Assembly: GCF_040066175.1 (NCBI RefSeq)
Contig: NZ_JBEAAM010000011.1
Coordinates: forward strand, 1-64,000
Origin: Solimonas sp040066175
Lineage (GTDB): Bacteria; Pseudomonadota; Gammaproteobacteria; Nevskiales; Nevskiaceae
Direction: 5' to 3'
Length of the DNA: 64,000 nt
The notes beneath the pieces are model-generated. The model searched no databases and was not told the origin of the DNA. It saw nothing but the letters and a program-made list of their open reading frames with translations. Made by a program: the position numbers and the translations under genes. Of the stretch, positions 6,420 through 12,762 are shown one piece after another. The stretch's first letter is position 1. The number at the start of each line of letters is the position of its first letter.

Positions 6420-7756
6420 AACGTCTCGTCGCCGGACTCGTCCTGCTCGCGGGCCTGCTGCGCGCGGTGCCGGGTTTCGCGCAGGAGCACATCACGCACG
6501 GGCTGTTCGACCCGGTGCGGCTGTACCGACCGTCCGGTGCGGCGCAGCAGTTCGTGCTGTACCTGTCCGATACGGCCGGCTGGGACGCCGCAGCCGAGCG
6601 CGACGTGCAGGCCCTGGCTGCGCGCGACGCGCTGGTCGCCGGCATCGACTACGCGCAGCTGCGCCGCGCGCTCGAGGCCGACGACGGCGACTGCGTGTTT
6701 CCCGACGGCGATCTGGAAAACCTGTCGCACTATCTGCAGGGCTACGCGCGCGTGCCAGGCTATCTGACGCCGCTGCTGGTCGGCCGCGGTGCCGGTGCGG
6801 AACTGGCCTACGCGATGCTCGCCGCCGCGCCGGCCGATACCTTCGGTGGCGCGATCACTGCCGGCTTCTGCCCGCGACTGACCTTGCGCAAGCCGCTATG
6901 CACCGACGCCCGTCCGCGCGTCGTCGGCAGCACGGTGCAGGGGCCGGCGTTGCAACCGGTCGCGCAGGTGCCCGCGCCCTGGCTGCTTCTGGACGACGCC
7001 GGCGCCTGTCCCGCGCCGATCGCCGCCGAGTTCGCCGCGCACGTGCGCGGCGCCGAAACGCTGCCGCCGCACGCGTCGCTGCTCGATGCCTACGCGCGGA
7101 TGGCGGCGCGTCCGCACGTCGCCGTGCCGGTGCCGGCCGCGTTGCCCGACCTGCCGATCGTCGAAGTACCGGCGACGGGTGACGGCGACACCTTCGCCGT
7201 GCTGCTGTCCGGCGACGGCGGCTGGGCCGGGCTCGACAAGGAAGTCGCCGCGGCGCTGGCGGCGCGCGGGCTGCCGGTCGTCGGCCTCGACTCGCTGCGC
7301 TACTTCTGGCGCACGCGCACGCCCGACGGCCTGGCCGCCGATCTCGACCGTATCCTGCGCCACTACGCCGCGCGCTGGCAGCGGCCGCACGCCGTGCTGA
7401 TCGGCTACTCGCAGGGCGCCAACGTCCTGCCCTTCGCCGTCAACCGCCTGCCGCCGACGACACGCCAGCGCGTCGTGCAGACCGTGCTGATGGGTCTGGA
7501 AGCGCGCGCGTCCTTCGAGTTCCACCTCGGCAACTGGCTCGGGGACGATCCTGCGGGTCTGCCGGTGCGTCCCGAGATCGAACGCCTGAACGCGGCCGAG
7601 GTGCTGTGCCTGTACGGCGAGGACGAGGACGAGTCACTGTGCCGCAGCGCGGGCGCCGCGCACGTGCACGCGGAGCAGTTGCCCGGCGGGCACCACTTCG
7701 ACGGCGCCTACGACAAGCTGGCTGCGCTGATCCTGCAGCGCCTCGCGCGCCACTGA
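6416..7756 (+). CDS. virJ: VirJ/AcvB-family periplasmic lipase (aminoacyl-PG hydrolase)
   Basis: A 446-aa exported alpha/beta hydrolase. A signal peptide (VKRLVAGLVLLAGLL...GFAQ) is followed by the AcvB/VirJ two-part layout: a degenerate N-terminal hydrolase half and a C-terminal half with the family block LLSGDGGWAGLDKEVA, a G-x-S-x-G nucleophile GYSQGAN (Ser332) and a final histidine in LPGGHHFDGAY. In Agrobacterium the AcvB protein hydrolyses lysyl-PG made by an MprF-like enzyme, and the two genes are coupled. Here the start GTG overlaps the mprF stop. The inference is that this enzyme turns over the lipid made by the upstream gene. Cys residues at several positions suggest periplasmic disulfides. 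Confidence 0.85.
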   Translation: MKRLVAGLVLLAGLLRAVPGFAQEHITHGLFDPVRLYRPSGAAQQFVLYLSDTAGWDAAAERDVQALAARDALVAGIDYAQLRRALEADDGDCVFPDGDLENLSHYLQGYARVPGYLTPLLVGRGAGAELAYAMLAAAPADTFGGAITAGFCPRLTLRKPLCTDARPRVVGSTVQGPALQPVAQVPAPWLLLDDAGACPAPIAAEFAAHVRGAETLPPHASLLDAYARMAARPHVAVPVPAALPDLPIVEVPATGDGDTFAVLLSGDGGWAGLDKEVAAALAARGLPVVGLDSLRYFWRTRTPDGLAADLDRILRHYAARWQRPHAVLIGYSQGANVLPFAVNRLPPTTRQRVVQTVLMGLEARASFEFHLGNWLGDDPAGLPVRPEIERLNAAEVLCLYGEDEDESLCRSAGAAHVHAEQLPGGHHFDGAYDKLAALILQRLARH

Positions 7757-7793
7757 AGTCGCGGTCCGCCGCCGCGCGACACGCCGGCCCGGG

Positions 7794-8999
7794 CTACAGC
7801 GCGGTCCAGTGCAGCACCTCGACGCCGGCCGGCTCGTGCAGGCCGGGCACGCGCGCCAGCGCGTTGGCCTGCGCGAGGTTGCCGAGCATGTGCGACGCCT
7901 GTCCGCGCAGCGTCTGCAGCCGCGTGACGCCGCGTGCGTCGGTGGTGGCGACGGCACGCAGCCAGAAGGTCTTGTTCGGTTCGCGGCGCAGCGCTTCCGG
8001 CGCGACGCCGCAGTGCCAGCGCCGCGTGGGATCGAGGCCGAGCATGCGGTCGAGCGCGGCACGCACGTACACATGCAGGTTGACCAGCACCGACGCCGGA
8101 TTGCCGGGCAGGCCGAACAGCAGCGCGCGGCCGTGACGCGCGACGTACAGCGGCATGCCGGGTTTCTGCGCGACCTTCCACAGCACGCGCTCGGCGCCGA
8201 GCGCTTCGGCGGCGGCCGGGATGAAGTCGTAGTCGCCGACCGACACGCCGCCGCTGCTGAGCACGAGCTCGGCGTCGGCAAGCGCACGTGCCAGCGCATC
8301 GCGCACGGCGTCCTCGCGGTCGGGCACGTACTCGACGCGCAGCGGCGCGCAACCCCACGCAGTCAGGTGTGCGCGCAGCAGCGGGCCGTTCGCGTCCGGC
8401 ACCTGCCCCAGGCGCAGCGGCGCACCGTGCGGCACGACCTCGTCGCCGGTGATCAGCACGACGATGCGCGGCGGCATGCGCACGCGGAGCTCATGCACCC
8501 CGGCCAGCGCCAGCGCACCGACCAGGCCCGGGTGCACCCGCGTGCCGGCAGCGGCGACCCGTGCCCCGGTGGCGGATTCCTCGCCGGAGCGGCGGATGTC
8601 GGTGCCGGGCTCGACCGCTTCGAGGATCACCACGTGGTCGTTCTCGCGCCGCGTCAGTTCCTGACGCACGATGGTGTCGGCGCCCAGCGGCAGCAGGCCG
8701 CCGGTGAGGATGCGCGCGGCGGTGCCCCGCGCCAGCGTCGGACGGTGATCCTGTGCCGTCGCCGCCATCGTCGCCACCAGCGGCAGACGCGCCGGCAACT
8801 GCGCGAGATCCGCCTGGTGCACGGCATAACCATCGACCGCGCTCTGGTCGAACAGCGGCAGCGGATGGGCGCTGTGCACCGCCTGTGCGAGCACCCGGCC
8901 GAGCGCGTCTTCCAGCGGCACGGTCTCGGCGCGCAGTCCGGTCGCGGACGCGAGCACGCGCGTGAGCGCGTCGTCGACGCTCAGCAGCGCCGTGCTCAC
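7794..8999 (-). CDS. moeA: Molybdopterin molybdotransferase MoeA
   Basis: A 401-aa protein with all four MoeA domains: the N-terminal LSVDDALTRVL with PLFDQSAVDGYAV, the ILTGGLLPLGADTIVRQE loop, the central MoCF-binding fold with VVLITGDEVV, LVLSSGGVSVGDYDF and LLFGLPGNPASVLVN, and the C-terminal beta barrel. It inserts molybdate into adenylylated molybdopterin. The GTG start overlaps the upstream stop by GTGA, making it the last gene of the mobA-moaA-moaD-moaE-moaCB-moeA operon. Downstream it converges with virJ with about 40 bases between stops. Confidence 0.95.
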   Translation of the reverse strand: MSTALLSVDDALTRVLASATGLRAETVPLEDALGRVLAQAVHSAHPLPLFDQSAVDGYAVHQADLAQLPARLPLVATMAATAQDHRPTLARGTAARILTGGLLPLGADTIVRQELTRRENDHVVILEAVEPGTDIRRSGEESATGARVAAAGTRVHPGLVGALALAGVHELRVRMPPRIVVLITGDEVVPHGAPLRLGQVPDANGPLLRAHLTAWGCAPLRVEYVPDREDAVRDALARALADAELVLSSGGVSVGDYDFIPAAAEALGAERVLWKVAQKPGMPLYVARHGRALLFGLPGNPASVLVNLHVYVRAALDRMLGLDPTRRWHCGVAPEALRREPNKTFWLRAVATTDARGVTRLQTLRGQASHMLGNLAQANALARVPGLHEPAGVEVLHWTAL

Positions 9000-9922
9000 G
9001 TATAACCGCCTTCGTGCGCCTGGCCGATGCGACAGACCTCGATCAGATGCACGAGCCCGGGCAGGATCGCCGCGAGCGTCTCCTCGGCACCCTTGCGCGA
9101 ACCCGGGAAGGTGCAGACGACGGTGTTGCCGGCCAGGCCGGCGACGCCGCGCGACAGCATCGCGTACGGCGTGCGCGCCTGGCCGAAGGCGCGCGCGGCC
9201 TCCATCAGGCCGGGCAGCTCGGACGTGAGCAGCGGCTGCACGGTCTCCACGGTCTTGTCGCGCGGACCGACGCCGGTGCCGCCGACGGTGACGATCAGCT
9301 CGACGCGCTGGTCGAGCCAGTGCTGCACGCGCGCCTCCAGTTGCGCGGGCTCGTCCGGCAGCACCTCGTAGGCGACGATCTCGAAGCCGCCCCGCTGCAG
9401 GCCATCGGCGACTGACTTGCCGGCGGTGTCCGGTTTCTTGCCGGCGGCGACGGTGTCGGACAGCACGATCACCGCGGCGCGCCCGGCATTGAGCTTGCGC
9501 CCGAACTGCGACTTGCCGCCCTTCTTCTCGGTGAGCCGGACGCCGTCGATGACCAGCGCGTCGGTGGCGACGTGCGGCTTCATCATGTCGTAAACGCACA
9601 GCGCCGCGGCGCTGACCGCGGTCAGCGCCTCCATCTCGACCCCGGTTGCCGCGATCGTGCGCACCTGCGCCTCGATCGCCAGCGCGTCGTCCTCGAACGT
9701 GAAGCGCAGCTCGGCATCGAGCGCCGGAATCGGATGGCAATGCGGCAGCCAGTCCGGGGTCTTCTTCACCGCCATGAGGCCGGCGATGCGCGCCGTCTCG
9801 ACGACGTCGCCCTTCTCGACGCGCCGGTCGCGGATCATCGCGAGCCCTTCGGCGGTCAGGCGGATGCGGCCACGCGCGGTCGCGCTGCGCAGGGTGGTGG
9901 GCTTGAGGGTGATGTCACGCAT
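8996..9922 (-). CDS. moaCB: MoaC-MoaB/MogA fusion, bifunctional Mo-cofactor protein
   Basis: A 308-aa natural fusion. Residues 1-150 are MoaC, cyclic pyranopterin monophosphate synthase (KPTTLRSATARG, then KGDVVETARIAGLMAVKKT, the LPHCHPIP motif, EMEALTAVSAAALCVYDMMK and a C-terminal KGGKSQF). Residues 150-308 are the MoaB/MogA fold (VIVLSDTVAAGKKPD, TVGGTGVGPRDKT, LSRGVAGLAGNTVVCTFPGS), which adenylylates molybdopterin. MoaC forms the precursor from the MoaA product; the second domain prepares molybdopterin for MoeA next door. No stop or frameshift lies between the domains. Confidence 0.93.
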   Translation of the reverse strand: MRDITLKPTTLRSATARGRIRLTAEGLAMIRDRRVEKGDVVETARIAGLMAVKKTPDWLPHCHPIPALDAELRFTFEDDALAIEAQVRTIAATGVEMEALTAVSAAALCVYDMMKPHVATDALVIDGVRLTEKKGGKSQFGRKLNAGRAAVIVLSDTVAAGKKPDTAGKSVADGLQRGGFEIVAYEVLPDEPAQLEARVQHWLDQRVELIVTVGGTGVGPRDKTVETVQPLLTSELPGLMEAARAFGQARTPYAMLSRGVAGLAGNTVVCTFPGSRKGAEETLAAILPGLVHLIEVCRIGQAHEGGYT

Positions 9923-9933
9923 CGAATCTTTCC

Positions 9934-10009
9934 GTCATTCCCGCGAATGCGGGAATCCAGAACCCGCCGTCTGCCCCGTCTCTGGATGCCCGCCTTCGCG
10001 GGCATGACG
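9934..10009. repeat. Dispersed palindromic repeat, family R1 (copy 1)
   Basis: Two back-to-back palindromes, TCATTCCCGCGAATGCGGGA and TGCCCGCCTTCGCGGGCATGA, joined by a spacer with CCAG/CTGG edges. The same arrangement recurs at 21397, 24304 and 40505. It supplies the final codons of moaE. Confidence 0.9.
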
Positions 10010-10510
10010 GTGGTGATGTAAGTGTTCGTGATCGTGCGCGGAACCGTTCGGGTCTTCATGCGGCTGGGCCGCATCCTCGGCGATGCAGCAGCCGGTCACG
10101 AAGGCGCTGCTGCCGTCGGCGTAGAACTCCTCCTTCCAGATCGGCACGCGGTGCTTGACCGCATCGACGACCGCCTTGAGCGCGGCGAAGGCTTCGGCGC
10201 GATGCGGCGCGCGCACGACGGCGATGATCGCCGACTCGCCGATGCCGAGCGTGCCGATGCGGTGCACGACCTGGCACACCGGCACGCCGAATTTCTCGCG
10301 CATCTCCTGCTCGATGCCGCGGATCATCTTGTCGGCCAGGCTCGCATGTGCGGTGTAGATCAGGTGCGTGACCGGCCTGCTTTCATGGTGATTGCGCACC
10401 GTGCCGGAGAAGATCGCCAGCGCGCCACAGTCCTCGCGTGCGTTGCCGGCGAGCATCGCGTCGAGCGACAGCGGGTTGGACTGGATGCGAAGGAAATCGG
10501 TGCTGTTCAT
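9935..10510 (-). CDS. moaE: Molybdopterin synthase large subunit MoaE with repeat-derived tail
   Basis: A 191-aa protein, about 40 residues longer than usual MoaE. The core is complete: GALAIFSGTVRNHHE, LIYTAHASLADKMI (the usual ..YE.Y..MA segment, variant), VCQVVHRIGTLGIGESAIIAVV, RAEAFAALKAVVDAVKHRVPIWKEEFY with the catalytic lysine in PIWKEE. With MoaD it makes molybdopterin. After about residue 155 the chain runs into a histidine-rich stretch (HDHEHLHHHRHAREGGH) and ends in residues encoded by the R1 repeat, implying loss of the original stop. ATG at 10510; moaD ends eight bases upstream. Confidence 0.9.
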   Translation of the reverse strand: MNSTDFLRIQSNPLSLDAMLAGNAREDCGALAIFSGTVRNHHESRPVTHLIYTAHASLADKMIRGIEQEMREKFGVPVCQVVHRIGTLGIGESAIIAVVRAPHRAEAFAALKAVVDAVKHRVPIWKEEFYADGSSAFVTGCCIAEDAAQPHEDPNGSAHDHEHLHHHRHAREGGHPETGQTAGSGFPHSRE

Positions 10511-10517
10511 GGTGTGT

Positions 10518-10763
10518 TCAACCCCCGGCAACAGGCGGCAGCAGCGCGATCTCGTCGCCGCTCTTGAGCCGATGTGTGCGCCGCACCAGTTCATCGCCGG
10601 ATGCGACCGCGCACTGGCGCAGAACCTGCGCGAAGTCGTCTCCGCGCTGTGCGAGCGCGGCCAGCACGTCGGCAACCGTTGAACCGTCTTCGACGCTGAC
10701 CGTGACGACCTCGGCCCCGGCGAGGCGGCGGGTGACGCCGTAGCACTGAACGTGAATGTTCAT
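10518..10763 (-). CDS. moaD: Molybdopterin synthase sulfur-carrier subunit MoaD
   Basis: An 81-aa ubiquitin-like protein ending in the obligatory Gly-Gly (LLPPVAGG), which is thiocarboxylated to carry sulfur to MoaE. The beta-grasp pattern starts at MNIHVQCYGVTRRLAG and includes the DGSTVADVLAALAQR helix. Its ATG follows the moaA stop with no gap, so translation is coupled. It sits between moaA and its partner subunit moaE. Confidence 0.93.
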   Translation of the reverse strand: MNIHVQCYGVTRRLAGAEVVTVSVEDGSTVADVLAALAQRGDDFAQVLRQCAVASGDELVRRTHRLKSGDEIALLPPVAGG

Positions 10764-10764
10764 C

Positions 10765-11754
10765 TCAGCCTCCCATCACGTGCATCGTGATCGGCCGCTC
10801 GACATAGCCGGGCCGCTCGGCGTAACCGGCCTCCTTGTGCCAGACGTGGCGACGGATCGTTTCTTTCAGCGCGGCATCGTCCGCGCCGGCACGCAGCGGG
10901 GTCCTCAGGTCGGCACCGCTGGCCGAGAACAGGCAGGCGTAGAGCGTGCCGGTCGAACACAGGCGCACGCGGTCGCAGCGGCGGCAGAACGGCTTGCTGA
11001 TCGTCGAGATCATGCCGAGCCGGTAGTGTCCGTCGAGATCGTAGTAATGCGCCGGATCATCGGTCGGCGGTTCCGGCGTGATCGCGTAATGCGGTTGCAG
11101 GCGTGCGAGGATCTCGTCCTCGCGCACGACGCGCTCGGCGTTCCAGTAGCCGCGGCCGTCGAGCGGCATGAACTCGATGAAGCGCAGCGTGAGGTTCTCG
11201 GCCACCGCCCAGCGCACCAGCGGCAGCACCTCGTCCTCGTTGTGGCCGCGCAGGATCACGCTGTTGATCTTCACCGGCAGCCCGGCAGCACGCGCCGCCT
11301 CGATGCCGCGCAGCACCGGCGCGACCTCGCCGCCGGTGAGGCGGCGGAAGGTTTCCGGCGTGAACGCATCGAGGCTGACGTTGAGATCGTCGAGGCCGGC
11401 GGCCCTGAGTTCCGCCGCCCACTGCGGCAAGCGGATGCCGTTCGAGGTCATCGCGATGCGTTCGAGCCCGCGCGGGCGCAGTGCGTTCAGGCGCGCGACG
11501 ATCTCGACGACCTCCGCGCGCAGCAGCGGCTCGCCACCGGTCAGGCGGATGTCGCGGATGCCCAGTTCGGTGACGAACAGGCGCGCCAGGCGCAGGATCT
11601 CGTCGGCGCCGAGCAGCTGTTCGCGCGGCAGCCACTTCGGCTCTTCCGGCATGCAATAGACGCAACGCAGATTGCAGCGGTCGGTCAGCGACAGACGCAG
11701 CTTGTGCTTGATGCGTCCGCGCGCGTCGGCCAGCGTCGGCGCCGGGCTCAGCAT
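10765..11754 (-). CDS. moaA: GTP 3',8-cyclase MoaA (radical SAM)
   Basis: A 329-aa radical SAM enzyme that starts Mo-cofactor synthesis from GTP. The SAM cluster motif CNLRCVYCMPE (about residues 28-38), TGGEPLL, the SLDAFTPE segment and the C-terminal second cluster CRRCDRVRLCSTGTLYACLF are all present, and the protein ends in the double glycine HVMGG required for activity. I chose the ATG at 11754, which overlaps the mobA stop closely (ATGCTGA); a longer upstream start would overlap mobA by about 45 bases. Confidence 0.95.
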   Translation of the reverse strand: MLSPAPTLADARGRIKHKLRLSLTDRCNLRCVYCMPEEPKWLPREQLLGADEILRLARLFVTELGIRDIRLTGGEPLLRAEVVEIVARLNALRPRGLERIAMTSNGIRLPQWAAELRAAGLDDLNVSLDAFTPETFRRLTGGEVAPVLRGIEAARAAGLPVKINSVILRGHNEDEVLPLVRWAVAENLTLRFIEFMPLDGRGYWNAERVVREDEILARLQPHYAITPEPPTDDPAHYYDLDGHYRLGMISTISKPFCRRCDRVRLCSTGTLYACLFSASGADLRTPLRAGADDAALKETIRRHVWHKEAGYAERPGYVERPITMHVMGG

Positions 11755-12329
11755 GCCAGCGCCTCCGGCGTGTTGAGGTTGGCGAACGCGCAATCGGTGA
11801 AGTCCACGGCCACTGCGTGCTGCGCGTTCAGGAACGCATGCACGGCGCGGCGGCTCGCGTGCAGTGCCGCATCGACTGCGTCGGCGAGGTCCGTATGCAG
11901 CAGGCAGACCGTGTACTGCGAACCGTGCACATCGACCGCGTAGGCCGCCGGCGCAGCGGCGGCGGTCGCGGCCGCGAGCAGGCGCGGCACCAGATCATCC
12001 GGCGTGCCGAACGTGTCGCAGGGCAGGCAGGCGATCCACGGCGTGCGCGCCGCGCGCAGCGCCGCGAGCATGCCGGCGAGCGGGCCCGGATGGCCGGGCT
12101 GGCGATCCGTCACGACCGGCACGCCCAGCGTGTGGTAGCGGTCGAGATTGCGGTTGGCGCTGATCAGCAGAGCGCCGGTCTGCGCGCGCAGCCGCTCGAG
12201 CTGCCGTTCGGCCAAGGTCCGGCCATCGCGCTCGATCAGGCCCTTGTCGATGCCGTTCATGCGCAAACCGCGGCCGCCGGCGAGGACGACGCCGGTGACG
12301 CAAGCAAGGGGAGCGGAAAGGTCGGACAT
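11748..12329 (-). CDS. mobA: Molybdenum cofactor guanylyltransferase MobA
   Basis: A 193-aa nucleotidyltransferase with the MobA signature VTGVVLAGGRGLRMNGIDK at the N-terminus, the LLISANRN strand, PGHPGPLAGMLAAL and the CLPCDTFGTPDDL metal-binding segment. It attaches GMP to the cofactor; the MGD form is what NasA needs. First gene of the Mo-cofactor operon; the ATG at 12329 is preferred over a TTG at 12341. The divergent modE begins about 65 bases away, with a candidate ModE operator between them. Confidence 0.93.
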   Translation of the reverse strand: MSDLSAPLACVTGVVLAGGRGLRMNGIDKGLIERDGRTLAERQLERLRAQTGALLISANRNLDRYHTLGVPVVTDRQPGHPGPLAGMLAALRAARTPWIACLPCDTFGTPDDLVPRLLAAATAAAAPAAYAVDVHGSQYTVCLLHTDLADAVDAALHASRRAVHAFLNAQHAVAVDFTDCAFANLNTPEALAC

Positions 12330-12342
12330 CGGGCGAGACAAA

Positions 12343-12368
12343 GCGTTGTTCCGCAGTATATATAACGC
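12343..12368. promoter_or_regulatory. Candidate ModE operator between mobA and modE
   Basis: GCGTT (12343-12347) and TATATATAACGC (12357-12368) form an imperfect inverted repeat. The right half TATATAACG matches the known Escherichia coli ModE half-site TATATAACGAT closely; the left half matches only at GCGTTnT. It sits where it could repress mobA and autoregulate modE when molybdate is plentiful. Confidence 0.55.
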
Positions 12369-12394
12369 AAGCCCTCAGCCACCACGCCCGTGCC

Positions 12395-12754
12395 ATGCCC
12401 GAGACTCTCGCCCGCCTCGCCGTCCGCTCCCAGTTCTGGCTGATGGCCGGGGACGAGAGCCTGGCCGGCCCCGGCCGCATCGAGCTGCTGCGCACGATCG
12501 ACGAGACCGGCTCGATCCGCCAGGCCGCGCTGCGCATGGGCATGAGCTACCGCGCCGCCTGGGACGCGGTCGATGCGATGAACCGGCGCCTGGGCTGCGA
12601 CCTCGTGACCCGCCTGACCGGTGGCCGCAGCGGCGGCGGCGCGCGGCTCACCGAGTGCGGACAACGCCTGATCGCGGCGTATGCGCGGCTGGAGCAGGAT
12701 CACCAGCGCCATCTGGCGCGGCTGAGCGCGAAGCTGCAGAAGCTGATGGGGTGA
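12395..12754 (+). CDS. modE: Short ModE-type molybdate regulator (DNA-binding domain only)
   Basis: A 119-aa winged-helix protein corresponding to the N-terminal domain of ModE: GRIELLRTIDETGSIRQAALRMGMSYRAAWDAVDAMNR is the LysR-like HTH and TGGRSGGGARLTECGQRLI the wing. It stops where the two molbindin (TOBE) domains of full-length ModE would start, so it has no visible molybdate-binding module. It could sense the metal indirectly or act as a simple repressor. The ATG at 12395 directly follows the candidate ModE box. It converges with nasA, with stops 8 bases apart. Confidence 0.85.
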   Translation: MPETLARLAVRSQFWLMAGDESLAGPGRIELLRTIDETGSIRQAALRMGMSYRAAWDAVDAMNRRLGCDLVTRLTGGRSGGGARLTECGQRLIAAYARLEQDHQRHLARLSAKLQKLMG

Positions 12755-12762
12755 GCGCGGCG

